Shown: positions 21,994 to 34,619 of the stretch, one piece after another
Layout of the letters: the number at the start of each line of letters is the position of its first letter
How positions within the stretch are numbered: position 1 is the stretch's first letter
Assembly: GCA_038373885.1 (NCBI GenBank)
Contig: JAWZYV010011902.1
Span: 248,001 to 312,000, forward strand
Direction: 5' to 3'
DNA: 64,000 bases
DNA from: Cheiracanthium punctorium
Taxonomy: Eukaryota; Arthropoda; Arachnida; Araneae; Cheiracanthiidae
The notes under the pieces: model-generated
The model's input: the letters and a program-made list of their open reading frames with translations, nothing else
Databases searched by the model: none
Told to the model about the DNA's origin: nothing
Position numbers and translations under genes: made by a program

Positions 21994-24900
21994 TAGCTCG
22001 CCATAAACTTCTGTGAATTTTATGCCTCTGGTAAACTGAACCGATTTCGTTTATATATAAATTGAAATTCTTTAAAATTAGACATTTTTAGACAAAATTC
22101 TGAAAATATTATGAAAATAATGCACATCCCAAACCTTTTGATACAGTTCATCTGAAAAATACCCAACTTGAGATCTTCCTCTCATGTATTCAATGAAATC
22201 TAAATGTTAAAATCCAATCTCTCCGAATTTTTGTAATACATCCACTTTTTCTGAAAAGGATAGAGACGAAACTGCATTTCTCTTACGAAAATGAAATATA
22301 TAATTTCAAAGAACTTGCTTTAAAAGCAACTTGTCTAAACATACAAGCATTCTTTTTCGGGGGAAATTCGTGTTGATTAAAATGCATTAACTAGCTACAT
22401 TACTTTCAAAAAATAATTTACAAATTTCTATGGAAATCGGGAAATACTGGCAAAAAAAGAAATTCATAGAAAGGAAAGTTGCTGCAGGTTTCTTATATTA
22501 ATCAAATTTGATATCAAAATGCGTTTCACAATCAATGTCACAGGAAAAAGTTTTCTTGTACTATTAGTGGTTTTTTTGTTTGTTTGAATTTTTTGAAAAA
22601 TAATGCATGAAAAAACGACATTCATGGAGATATATAGGTTTTAGTTAAAGTAAATGAGGAGTTTTGTCCTCCACCTCTCTTAAAAGTAATCAACTTTCAA
22701 AATAATTATTGAATGAACTAATGTTTTGAAATAGTTCTTGACATTAGGTATTGTTTTATAGGTAACACTCCGATTGAGAGAAAATTTACCGGGCTAAAAG
22801 AAAATACCAAGCTGAATTGTAAAAGGAACAAAAGTACGGTTATAAAGATTTAAGAAAAACTAAAAGATCCTGTCGCATGTTAATAATTGAGTTGAATGTG
22901 CTGGTGAAATTATAGACCATATTTTCCTAAAAACATTATTACTCCTTCGCATAAAAATATTAATACAAAGTAACAATACATTTTAATGCAAAGTAAATGA
23001 TAAATCAGACATTTTTAAATGTTAAAATTTTCGATTAAATATGTTTTTAAACCCAGTCGTTGAATTTTTAATCCAATATTTATAAATGTTACAATTTTCA
23101 ATTAAATATGTTTTGAAACCCAATTAAAGCACTTCAAAGCATCATTTTAAGTTATTAACTAATGCATTAAAAAATTCATTTGCATTGCTCTATGATTCCT
23201 AAAATTTCATGCTCCCTTGACCACTCTCAACAAGTTTTTTAAAAATTGTTTGTGAGCACCCAGCACAAAGTCATGATTTCAGTTTGTTCACACTAGAGCT
23301 GACATAGAAATAAAAGTGAACTTATGAATCGTCATTACAGCGGAGACATCTACAAGTATGTCTTTGGAATAAAAAAATAAAAATTAACATGGGTAACGTC
23401 GAAGAAGCAAAAGCTTCCTCATAATCTGGGAGAGACAAAAGTAAATATAAATTAATTATGTGAGGGAATCCAAAAAATTCAGTATGATTCTTTGAACGCT
23501 GCACTAGTGACTAAAATAGATGAAAGAAATGGTTCTTTTCAAGAAACATTCGGAAATTATCTTCAAACAAGGAATTCTCCACCATTTTTTTTCTTTTCAA
23601 AACTTCCGATTTTTAAGATTTTTTCTGTAACTTTCGAAATAGATGCAATTTTATCATTCATTAAAGGGATACTGTGCAGGTTCTGAAGAGACATACCGAA
23701 AATTGTCAATTCAATAACATAATTAGTATTTTTTGTACTTACGCATCAAAATCACTTGACCTTTTCCAAATTACAGTCTCGAGGAATGCTCAAACAGAGT
23801 GTTTCTTGGGCGTTCCGGGATCTATAGACCTAGAACTTTCAGAGTTTTGTAATTTTGGTGTAAGACTGTTAAGGTGTGTTCAGACAGTGGGTTTTCTAGG
23901 TCGGCCGAAACGTAAAGAGCTGGTCTTGCAATGGTAAAAGACTGGAAATGCTTGATTTTTAAAAACAGGAGATGCCTGTAAACACCTTAAAAATCTAGTC
24001 ATATTATATGCACGTTTTTGAGAAGATACAGTATAAATAAATCATGTCATTCTATATAAATCATAGCATTCTATACATATTGTTACAGCACGAACAGACT
24101 AACTGAAACATTTAAAGTTTTAAACTTTGTTGGAAAGTTAAAAATGACGCACTGAAAGTGACGTCATTCCTTCGAAAAGATATCACAATTGCATGGCATA
24201 CAAATCTTTTAAAAAATACAAAAAACAGAAAGAAAAGCCAAGGCGGGGTTAGAACATTTATCATTCAAATTTCGTCAAAGAGCGGCTTTCAACTCAATAT
24301 TCTTCTCCCACTGTTTCGCGGGGGAAAAAAATGTAAAGGAAAAATCCCGCTTAAAGCATATTTTACTCAAGCAGGAAGGTTTCAGAGGGTTCCATTAAAA
24401 ATTCCACTTACCGACAGAATAAAAATTCACGGTATGTAATCCATTTTTGAATAACTTTTTCGGTTGGCGCAGTTTCCTTTATTCTTTTCAAACAAGAATT
24501 CGCTTTTATGGACCTCCAGGAAATTCATCTTTTACGATATAAGCAGCATGGGCAGAGTTTATTGACCAGAGGCAAAAGCGGGGCTTGCCTCGAAGTACAG
24601 TTAGAGTTTGGGGGTGTGATCTGGGTCTTGTATTTTCCTCAAGGGGATTACGGGATTTTAGAATACTCCAAATTTATAGCAACAGCATGAAAAGATCGAA
24701 TCCTGCAGCCTACATGGATTTTTCCTCACATTTTATGATATGACACCATTTTTCTCATTTTTTGACAGTGATGCTATTAAACGGATTAGCCTAAGATGTG
24801 TTCAAAATTTAAAATATGCTTTAGCAAGTTCGGTGGTTAAATGAAGTATTAGTCAATTTGAAACATAGAAATTGCACTATGTATTGCAGCCAAAACTCAA

Positions 24901-25099
24901 ATATTGAAGTTCGATTACATTAGGGCTCGAAATTGCCCTGACATTGCAAATATTCTGAATCTAAGAAAGATAATTCATTATATTATCTTTACATATTTCA
25001 GCAAATTTAGTACATAGTTTCTGTCACACGTTTTAAACGCGCGTTTTTTTTTTTTTTTTTTTGTCATTTCAAATGGCTAAGAAGACGTTTTGAGATTTA
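21994..25099. other. AT-rich DNA, no gene recognised
   Basis: Frames at 23674-23937 (87 aa), 24158-24439 (93 aa) and 24508-24690 (60 aa) are the longest. None shows a domain, splice context or codon bias like the exon at 28851. 24500-24690 is locally less AT-rich and is the least unlikely of the three to be an unseen exon or repeat. Confidence 0.4.
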
Positions 25100-25163
25100 A
25101 ATACATATATACATACATACATACATATATATGTGTGTATGTGTGTATATATATATATATATA
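25100..25163. repeat. (CATA/TG/TA)n microsatellite
   Basis: ACATACATACATA, GTGTGTATGTGTG and (TA)n, immediately left of MITE copy B. Confidence 0.9.
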
Positions 25164-25610
25164 TACAGGATGAATCTAAACACTTGGGCAAAACTTTAAG
25201 GGGTGATAGGGCACACAATGAGGAATCGTAATCACATAGCAATCTGCGGTGAAAAACGCAGTTTTAACTTACCCGGTAATAAACACTTTTGTAAAAGCAT
25301 TGAAGTGTCCGTCTAATTTCTTAACCAAGTTTCATAAACAATAGCTTGTCTCCGAAAATTTCATCCATGAAATAAAATAAACTTTTTAAACTATCCATTT
25401 TAGTCTTCTGTTTTCGGAGAAAAATACATTAGTTTCTGCGAAACAATGGTCGGAAAGCACACTGTTTTTTCAGCACTTTTCCCCGAAGTGATTATTAACA
25501 GCTATACGAAGACGACGTTGCCGACCCCACATTGCTATGTGATTCTGATTCGCTATTATGTGCCCTATCACGCCTTAAAGTTTTGCTCAAGAGTTTATAT
25601 TGACCCTGTA
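25164..25610. mobile_element. MITE family 1, copy B
   Basis: The left end TACAGGATGAATCTAAAC and the right end TTGACCCTGTA are inverted copies of each other over at least 80 bp, including TAGGGCACA and TCACATAGCAAT. The core matches copies A, C and D. Like copy A it lies between (TA/TG)n microsatellites (25100-25163 and 25611-25685). Confidence 0.82.
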
Positions 25611-25622
25611 TATATGTGTGTT

Positions 25623-25685
<63 letters not shown>
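25611..25685. repeat. (TG/TA)n microsatellite
   Basis: TGTGTGTTTGTGTG followed by about 28 TA units, immediately right of MITE copy B. The 105-residue + frame at 25446-25763, rich in YI repeats, is an artefact of this tract. Confidence 0.95.
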
Positions 25686-25687
<2 letters not shown>

Positions 25688-26789
25688 CTCTTATCTTACA
25701 ATATTTAAGGCCTACATTTTTTTCTTAATTCCGTTTTTTTACGTGCTTTTTTCACTTGCTTAAAGGATTATTAGGATATTCATATTACGTAAGTTTAACT
25801 GTTTTATATTATACATACATATATATATAGAGAGAGAGAGAGTCAACATACTCCATCATGTATAATAATGGAAAGACAAAATTCCGATATGTAAATCCGA
25901 TAGTGTTTAAAAGATAAACGAAAAAATGGATAAGAAGAGACATGATGTAAAAAATACAATCCATCAAGAATTAACTTAATTCGCAATTACTCAAAATATA
26001 TGGCAAGAATACTAGTAAAAGATGCATTATACTAATATAAATTATACGAATATACTAATATAAATGACTAATACTAATAAAAATGCGCAAAGTTGTAGCT
26101 GTATTTTGGCTTGGAACAATTTTAAGAAATAGGCGTCTTGCCTAATTATTACAAATTTGTTTGTATGCATCATAATTAATTAAAGGGTACAATAAAAGAA
26201 ATCGATCAATAGATAAATTTCGTCAAGAACATTTTTTACTTTACATTTATAGTTTTAGATAAAATATTCAACAAGTAGAGAAGGTCCTTCCTAAATTCTA
26301 TTTCAAAGATTTAAAATTATAAAGATTTAATATCAGATTGTTTCAGTTAATTGAAGATGTAGATGCGCTGCTGTGCAAATTGTAACTAAGAAATTTCATC
26401 TCGTCTGCTGAAAAAATTAACATCGAATTTTTTCTTCTCATTACTGTGGAAATTACAAAACATGGAATCAATCTTGAACTAAGAATTGTGCAAATATAAA
26501 TACAAACTGTAATGTGTACATGTCCAAGGAAATGTGGTCTAACAAGGAAGTTCAAAACAGTTAATATGACAATTGTTTAGTTAGTCACTTAATTTTTGTT
26601 CCTTATTCCTTCTTTCTAAAATCGATAATCAAAAGCTGAATTTCTTTATAATTTTTAAGCTTTCACCATCCCTAAAACATTTCTCAATCATGTCTAAGCT
26701 GGAATAGACGGAAAAAAAATCTGGTGCAGAGTACTAAATGTAAAATTATTGAACCAAATTTGAACATTTTTTATATAGTTCAATATTTT

Positions 26790-28380
26790 CGTCAGCATTG
26801 TAGCAGCACAGTGAATGGAATTAGCATATTGGCAAAAGTATAGAAAACAAAGTTATAATTTTTGTGTATTGCTATAAGATTACATACTGAAAGTAACAAA
26901 GTGCTGAATAAATTTGACAATAGAGAAAACATTTTCTTTTGAAAATTATTGTTTTACTTTAATGGAATGGGCTTTTAAAGTTAAGACGTCATTCCTTGAG
27001 AGGGACTAAATTATGTTTGATCAATGTAGGTATTTTAATATTAAGCCTGAAGGAAATTTTTCACAATTTTCACAAAATTTAAAACAAACATTAAAAAGTT
27101 TGACGAAATTTGTTTAAGTTGAACAGCCAATAACTATGTTACGCCCACACGGCTGGCTTAAAGTGATCCCCTTTAAAAAAAAGTTAAGCCTGCAATATTA
27201 GCAATTTTAAAATTTATTCAAAATTAAAAAAAATATTTTATTTATTGCTCTAGTTTTTGCTGATTATGATACTAACTTTCATTCTATTCTTTAAAGCCCT
27301 TTTTGAGGGATTCGTGAACAAACATTTGCACTATTTTCACAAAACCTCAAAATAAATGAAATATTTAAAACAATTATGGCATCTATAGTTTTAATTAAAT
27401 TACCGTTTAACATTATTACAAATTCCATTTCATTCCATTTCTGTTTTCCAAGAATGGGACGCACATTTTCTCAGTTTTCACAAAAATCTCAAGATCTATA
27501 AAAAGATTATGTAATAAATTGTGGCCAACACTTTTAAGTGACCATCTATGATGACGTTAAATTTTATTTCACTTGTATCAGTGTTTTATACGTGATAGAC
27601 AAAATACAAATACTTTCATATTGTGAATAAATTTTTGCAAATCTCAAAATCTAATTCAAAATTTCAAAAATACTGTATGACCACCCATCATGTAACTGAA
27701 TTTCGTTTTTATTCACTTAAGTCATTATGACCTGGTGTGTGAACAAATATTTTCCTATTTTGAATACATTTTCACAAAATCTCATAGTTTTATCAATATT
27801 TTCAAAAAAGTCAATACTTGTAGCTTAAATTGAGTGAACGACTGTCATTGATCTTAGTGACCGCCTGTCACCAAATTTCATTTCATTCTCTCTTGTCGTG
27901 ATTAACGTGAAGCGCGAACAAAAGTATAAGCAATTTGAAACGATTTCCGAAAAGTCTCAAAATCTAACCATATATTTTTTTTAAAGTTGGACGCCTATAT
28001 TTAAAGTTGAGTGACCACCTATCATATCAACAAATTTTATTTCATTCTCTTTATCGTTATTACGTGATACGCAAACAAAAATTTAAGCACTTTGAAACAA
28101 TTGTCGCAAAATCAAAGCCTAATCAAATTATTTTTAAAAATTTGGCACACCTATAGTTTAAGTTGAGTGGTATACTATCATATTAAGAAATTTCATTTCA
28201 TTCGCTTCATTAATTTTTACTTGATGGACGAATACATAAACCGTCACGGACAGAACGACAGACCGACAAACCTTTTTCGACACATGTACTGGGTTCCCAT
28301 TGATTGAAACTGACTGAAGTCTAATATTTTTTTTAATTTTTAGTAATGCATAGACAAAAGATTTAATATTTATATAGATT
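26790..28380. repeat. Diverged tandem array with TTTATATAGATT tail, copy 1
   Basis: Begins with CGTCAGCATTGTAG, as does the element at 50588. It holds about seven diverged units of about 150 bp containing TTCACAAAATCTCAAAA, GAGTGACCACCTATCAT and CAAATTTCATTTCATTC. It ends GACAGACCGACAAACC.. and TTTATATAGATT. The frame at 28158-28529 (minus) is repeat sequence. Confidence 0.65.
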
Positions 28381-28830
28381 GCCTTTATTCTACTTTCCCA
28401 TCTAGTTAAAAACAATGACTTGAAATTGGTAAAATATGTTTGAGTACAGCGATCGGTTAACTGAACCTGAGAAATAATGAAAGAATTCTTGTATTGCACT
28501 AAAAAAAAAATAATTGTTTCGAAAGTCACTTTTAAAGCATCATTAACTACCAGGTTAAATGAATGCGATCTGCACCCCCCACTCTATTTACTTGGCAAAG
28601 ACTGCGTGAGTTTGGGCTATTGTCAGTCAGTCAATCAATCGGCCAAGTCATCTCGCTTTACATAATACAATTGTTTAATAAAGTGCACTTCCATTACAAG
28701 AGGAAAAGTGAAACAAAGAAGTTTAATTTTGCTGTCTTTAAGATCAACAAGGCTAAAAAAAAAAAAAAAAAAAAAAAAACAGAAAAAAGGTAAGATCACG
28801 GCGGATCTGAAAATGTAAGCAGTAAATTAA

Positions 28831-28850
28831 CTGTCCTTTCCCTGTTGCAG
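28831..28850 (+). promoter_or_regulatory. Splice acceptor of the 28851 exon
   Basis: A pyrimidine-rich run leads into TTGCAG at 28845-28850. It follows a 25-A homopolymer (28755-28779) and AT-rich intronic DNA. This acceptor sets the left edge of the exon; an ATG or TTG start is not needed. Confidence 0.65.
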
Positions 28851-29246
28851 GGCCCGTTCCGTCACACTGGACTTGCCCCCGAGGGAGAAGATATCTTACT
28901 TCTCTGGTGGATCGTCGCCGGAGATATCCATCAAGGAAGTTGGGGAGAAGCTAGAGTGCGGTGCTGGCGCGCTCACTCCGACCTCTGGAGTCCTCAAGTC
29001 GTCCCTGGGGTTCCGGAGGTCTGCCTCCAAGAACAACAACCACGTCAAGTTCGTGACGCCGAGCACCACCCTGACCGCGTCTCACACCCTCCAGGTGGAC
29101 GTGGTACTGCATTCCATAGAGGGGCTCAACGGATCACCGTGGAAGAGCGGGAAGAACATGACTCCCACTACCATCCCGGAGACGATAGAAGGAGGAGTGA
29201 CAGTGCACGTAGAAGACGTGTCCGACGTCAATGAGGAACCTTCCAG
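28851..29246 (+). CDS. Internal coding exon of an unidentified host gene
   Basis: This is the only convincing host exon in the window. A polypyrimidine tract and CAG end at 28850, and a GT donor begins at 29247. The exon is 396 bases, starts with the last base of a split codon and ends with two bases of one (phase 2 at both ends), so it could be skipped without a frameshift. The frame from 28852 reads ARSVTLDLPPREKISYF and runs open to the donor, with C or G at most third positions, unlike the AT-rich surroundings. The roughly 131 residues are rich in Ser, Thr, Pro and Gly, include a basic RRSAS stretch and an acidic end (VEDVSDVNEE), and show no membrane segment or named domain. It is probably a disordered, phosphorylatable linker of a larger protein. 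A second + frame is also open here (28845-29234) but has poorer codon structure. I do not recognise the protein. Confidence 0.72.
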
Positions 29247-29252
29247 GTAGCA
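29247..29252 (+). promoter_or_regulatory. Splice donor of the 28851 exon
   Basis: CCAG followed by GTAGCA. It fits AG/GT with a weaker +3 to +6 than GTAAGT. Reading through it gives an immediate in-frame stop at 29248, which supports a real exon end here. Confidence 0.55.
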
Positions 29253-32200
29253 ATAGTTTGGAGATGGACAGTTTCTTCGGGTACAAAGTAGCGATGGATG
29301 AACAGTGAAACCTCTTTCTAGCCGACCAGCTCTGTTTTGCGCTGCTAAGGCAGTAAAGTCCTAGATGGGTTGGTCTCTTAGGTACAATGTGGTTACAATC
29401 AATCAAAAAGAGTGAGTTACTCAGAGGACGTAAAACGGCAGCCAAAGCATCGAACCTCTGAACCAAAAAGTGTTCCCTCTCTTCTGATTTCAAAGCTATC
29501 CTTTTAAACCTCAACTTAAAATGCGTGAAATGTGATGTAAATTGCCATGTTCTAAATGATCAATAGTTAAATCCTTTATAGATTAAAAATATTGAATGAA
29601 TCATCCTGTTAAATATCAAATGACTAATCCTCACAAAATCAAAATGACCGAAGTTCAAGCGAATTTTTGCTCTTTTTCTTAACTGAGCGCACACTTATCT
29701 TTATTGAGCGTTTTTTAATCTTTCGGGCGAATGATAAATTAAAAAGTAGGAACAAAACGGTTTCTGCAGGAACAGAAACAATATCCCTCCATTATAATGC
29801 TACAATATCAGTGAAATAACAAAGATTTCTTTTCGCTTGATTTTGGATTATGTATTATGATGTGCTCCTTTGAATTTTCGGGAAGAAGATTGAATTCTTT
29901 TGCTGCCATTTCATTCTCTAGAAGAGGTTATTCACTCTTTGTTTTACGGTGCTCGGGTACTCTTAATAGTGCGATTCAGTACGTTTGCTCGATTTGGCGA
30001 AATTTCAGGCAAGACAAACCTTTATTAAGTACCTTTCTTTCCAATCAGATCAATTAAATATTTACAATTAGAAAAACATGATAATTAAGTTATTGTTGGA
30101 AAATTCTATTTTCTCTGCTATCGACAGGGTGCACCTTCGAAAGGAGATAGAAAGAGGCAGATGACTTAATAGCCTATCGTAGCAGGATTTTAAAGATTTA
30201 CATGCAACAAATAATAATCAATGAAAATTATGTAAGTGTTAGTAAAGTTTTCTAATAAGTACTGCCCAATAGTCATATCTGAAAATTATACTATTCAGAA
30301 TTACGCATGATATGCAGCAATCGGTTTCAGTATTTTTTTTTTTTTTCGAAAGCATTTGTTATTCACAAACCATGTTTTATGACATGGCTGGTACTGCAAA
30401 ATATTTTCTAAATTGATTATTAATTCGAACATTAATGTAAATCTAGGTTATTTGTATTCACCCTTCCTGTAAAATCTATAAGCTGATGCTGACACACCTT
30501 TTATGGCAGAACAAATCCGTTCCATTACACTTTTGTCATTTCGGGAGGCGATAGTTTAAACAGAGTTGGTCGCTATAAGTAGATTTCACTGTATTCAATA
30601 AACGCTTCTCAGTCACAAAATTTGAACTATTTTTCCTGGGAAAATTAAATAAATTAGCCAAGTTTTTGGCTCTTCAGTGCGCCACTGATAATTCTGTATA
30701 AGATCACAAACTTCATTGGTTTCTGTGTGTTCCATATCAGAAGAATTTGGATTCGTTCAGAAAAACTGTCTTAAGAGGAAGAAGAGCATTTGGAAAGGAA
30801 AGTCAGGACAGTTCCTAAAGTACTTCCGATATGATTAAAGTTTTAGAAATGAAGACATCAATATTTGCGCATTGCTTTTAAAAGCATTCGAGTTAAGATG
30901 CTGATGAACAGAAATGACATAAATTGAGTCTATGCTAATTGTTGCGTGAAAAATTAATAAACTAAATAATGAACTTCAAGAGCTTTTAAATGATTGTTAT
31001 CCTACAATCATTTCACAATCACTATCAGAAATCAACTTTTTAATTGAGTAAATATTTTAAAATCAAAATTATCCAGGTATTTTTTTTTAAAGATCGGGTT
31101 TTACAGAGAGCAATCACAAATTCAAATTGTTTTAAATTGTAAATATTATAACAGTTCTGAGGGGTTGCTTCAAAACACGAACATTTAACAAGATACATCG
31201 GCTTTTAATAAGTAAAATATAATTCTCTAAGCTCCGTTTTTCAAAGCTTTTTGGATCCTAAACTAGTCATCAGGTAACTATGACATATTGTGTATGATTT
31301 TATCAGAACCTGCGAATTTGAAAATAAGATATAAATGCAGAATAAATAATTATTTATTTTATTTTTTATTAAGATCTTTTAAACAAAATATGCAATTAAG
31401 ACATGCACTTCTCATGAATTGGAAGCTATTCAATTCAAAAATCTTACAAAAAATAGGATTCTTTTTAAAAAATTTCAAAGTAAATATAGTCAAAATGCAC
31501 ACATTCTTAATATTCTACAAGATAAATTACCAAAAATTTTATACTAAAATCGGGTATTTAGGCTTTTTTTAATAACGTGCAATAAATTATGCAATGAAAT
31601 TCTTCCAACTCATCGATGGTATTAACGGATAGGGAAAATATATTAACATATATTATGGATAATTGCTTTATAAATATCAATAATTTACGAAGTATTGGTT
31701 CAGAAAGTGACTGGTTTCTCCGATTAACCAGACGTCGTTTCGGTGAAACGTTGCTCAGTCTGCATACACGGGTAATTCGGAAAAAATCTGCAGGTGTTAG
31801 AATACATAGATTGGTTCTGGTTTTGAACACGGATACATGGGCAGCACGCAGAACGATTATAAAGTATTTGCAACTATCGTTTCTCCGCGTATGAAAGACC
31901 AAAATGTTTTGCTTACAGAAAGATGTTTTTACTATTTATCAATAGCCTATTTTAACTACAATTACTCATTTTAAATAAATATTTTAGCAGATGCTCCCTT
32001 CTGAGGTTGAACCATGTAAGATGCCATACCGAAGATTGAGATTACGCAGTGTTTGCCATAGCTAACCATAAGAAGCAAAATGAATTACATGGTTATTACA
32101 GAATGTTTGTACAACAACCAAAATATGTCCAACTGTATGCATTGAATTATCGCAATACTGATTTTATAAGCAATAAGTCGTTATCGATAACATTTCGTAT

Positions 32201-34619
32201 TGAAAATTTGGTGCCGTTACTTCCCGTCAATCCTAGTACTAATTATTATGTAAGTAATTATAATCCAGTTATAATAATTTCGAATTTTCTTCTTTGTCTA
32301 GTATCCTATATCAACCTGTGTTTATCAGTTTATTATCCGTTCTAGCATTACAATATGATCTTGGTTCGAAAGCTTCTAGTTTTACTATTAAATAATGTCT
32401 GGATAAGTTTGATTATAAATATTTACTTCAAGAAGCATTAGTCACACAAGCTAATGCATTTGCTGTGCTGGCATGCTCAATGCATCAGTGCTCTCACATA
32501 GATTTCGCACGATAAAAAACATGAAACGTGAGGAGAATCACGAACGATAAACTTGTCATCTGCACACATTTACTTTCTCTGGCCTTTTTCTCAATGTAAT
32601 CATGTGTTCACTGCAACTTCCATCCCAGATTTACGATGGTGCATAAAGACTTCTGGCTCTCTTCCATAAATTTTCCGTAAGAAAGTTCGAAAAGCACGCC
32701 ACTGATTGTTCTCTTCCAAGAAACGCAATCGGATGAGTCTGTTGTCCAGCATAAAATTTTATTCTTCCTACAGGCGTTCAGTCGTTCACGCCTGATTTTA
32801 CAGAGACAATATAATCTTTATTGTACATACGGCATTTTATGGAGGTCTGAAAAATTTCAATATCTTCCTCTATTTTTAACGCTTCGTAATTCTGTCGCAC
32901 GATGAAGCAAAATGTTCGTGGTATTTTTGATGCAACATCGTTGTTTATTTCTTAATTGTGTGAAATGCCCGTGTTGTGTGTAAATTTGTTCAAAGTCAAA
33001 ATGTATCAACTATTTTAAAAAAGAAATATCCATTTCCTTCTTGATATAATGTTACACTGTATTACACCTGAATATCCACAAAAAATAAATGTTTGGAAAA
33101 AAAGTTGTTGTCTTTAATATTTACCTGGCACATAAAATGCATTAAATTTCCTAGTTTAACATTCACAGAAAATTTCAGTTTAGGATTTTTTTATAAGAAT
33201 TTTACAAATTGATGAGATAAAACTGTACAGACATATTACAGCATCTCAATCTTTCAATTAATTTGTGTTGTTAATCAGATTTCAAAATAATAATATCTTC
33301 AGAAACATGGATAAGTAACATTAAAAATATATATAATGTCGGCTTTTCCCTTTAACGATTACGAATTCACTTGAAACTTCTTACTAAGATTGGGTTTGTA
33401 TGGTACAGGGCACATCTACTTAGTAGCATTTTGTGCCAATGTGGCCTAAAATGTTATTAAGCAGAATTTGATTGTAAGTTTTAGGTGGCACAAATTTTTG
33501 TGCTTCTTAAAACTTACAAATAGCATAAAAGGAAAAAAGCTGATTTCTATTGCTAAAATATTTAAAAAATATTTCCCTCAAAAATAATATGTAATAATTA
33601 AAATAACTTTTGAAATGTTGTTGTTTCAATTATTTCTCTCTATAAAGAACGATGTCTTGACTGACTGGCTGACTGATTCATGGAGAATTACTCATCAAAG
33701 CCATTGCAAATCTTTTTAGACATAGGAAATTGTATTTTAGAAGGCTATTTCTTTTCTGCCAAAAGCGTCATATGAGAAGCAACGTTTAGAAATTCGAACG
33801 GGGTGCCGAGCCAAAGCGTTATTTATCTTTTTTTTTTTAATCTATTCCGAAAGGGGATAGTTGACAAAAAATATTTTTCATGTACCTTTATTATTTTGAA
33901 AGAAAAAAACCTGGTGACGTTCTTGACATTAAATGCAATATGAAAAGGGTTACCTGCTCAATGCAGTTAAGATTCTTTAACATTTTCCGCCGAAACTTAA
34001 TAGGCGACAGAATTAAAGCAGTTGCTTTAAAATGCAACAAAAAATCAACTGAATTAACATTAATGATTTTTTTTCTGGGAGGCAAAAATGCGACATAACT
34101 GGCAACCCCCAATTCTTTGAAGTTAAAAATTACCACTGGCAAATCTAGAAGTCTGTCACAGGAGCATATAACCATTTCCACACGAACTAACACCACAGAA
34201 GATTGACTTATTTTGTGAAGTGAGAAAGGAGAGCAAGTGAGAATACAGCATGAAAAAGGTAAATATATTTATTACACTTTTCTACTTAATGTCATACACA
34301 AATAATTTATGCATGGCATCTGTAAACTATACATAGCGATATTCTAATAGATATCGGAAAGGGACACAGAAAGCACCATAATGTTGATTGGAAATAAGTA
34401 TTCGTACAGCAAAAGGAAACCAAACTCCTTTAATGACAGCGAAGATATTAAGGAAGAGAGAGATTTTAAATAGTTGAAAATATTAAACTAGAATAGCGCA
34501 ATGCATATTAAAAATATACTACAAATTGCATCGCAATAACTCGCCAATTTTCTCTGCTGTCCGAAGTAAGATCCCGTATTCAGAGAAGATGTTAAGAATT
34601 ACAACTGCCATAGACTGAT
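29253..34619. other. Probable intron or intergenic DNA, no gene recognised
   Basis: Overlapping frames on both strands at 31558-31902 and 31616-31894 are open but unrecognised. A CTGACTGGCTGACTGATTCA motif at 33660 resembles the start of a dispersed repeat. Confidence 0.5.
33472..33520. repeat. Short imperfect hairpin
   Basis: TTGTAAGTTTTA..GCACAAA pairs with TTTGTGC..TAAAACTTACAA with three or four mismatches and a loop of only two or three bases. The loop is too small for a typical microRNA precursor. Confidence 0.55.

Noticed and set aside
25446..25763. 105-residue + frame
   Set aside because: Composed of MITE copy B end and (TA)n translated as YIYI.
28158..28529. 123-residue minus-strand frame
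   Set aside because: Lies mostly in the tandem-array element and its tail; a similar reading occurs at 52661-52885.
28845..29234. Alternative + strand frame through the exon (MQGPFRHTGLAPEGED..)
   Set aside because: It spans the splice acceptor, ends before the donor and lacks the third-position G/C pattern of the chosen frame.
29134..29514. 126-residue minus-strand frame across the exon end
   Set aside because: Runs through the donor into intronic DNA, no motif, explained by the GC-rich exon on the other strand.
31558..31902. 114-residue minus-strand frame and the overlapping 92-residue + frame
   Set aside because: Both strands are open over the same stretch and neither shows a motif, splice context or codon bias.
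33472..33520. microRNA precursor
   Set aside because: The loop is only two or three bases and no second conserved arm pattern can be judged; more likely a small inverted repeat.
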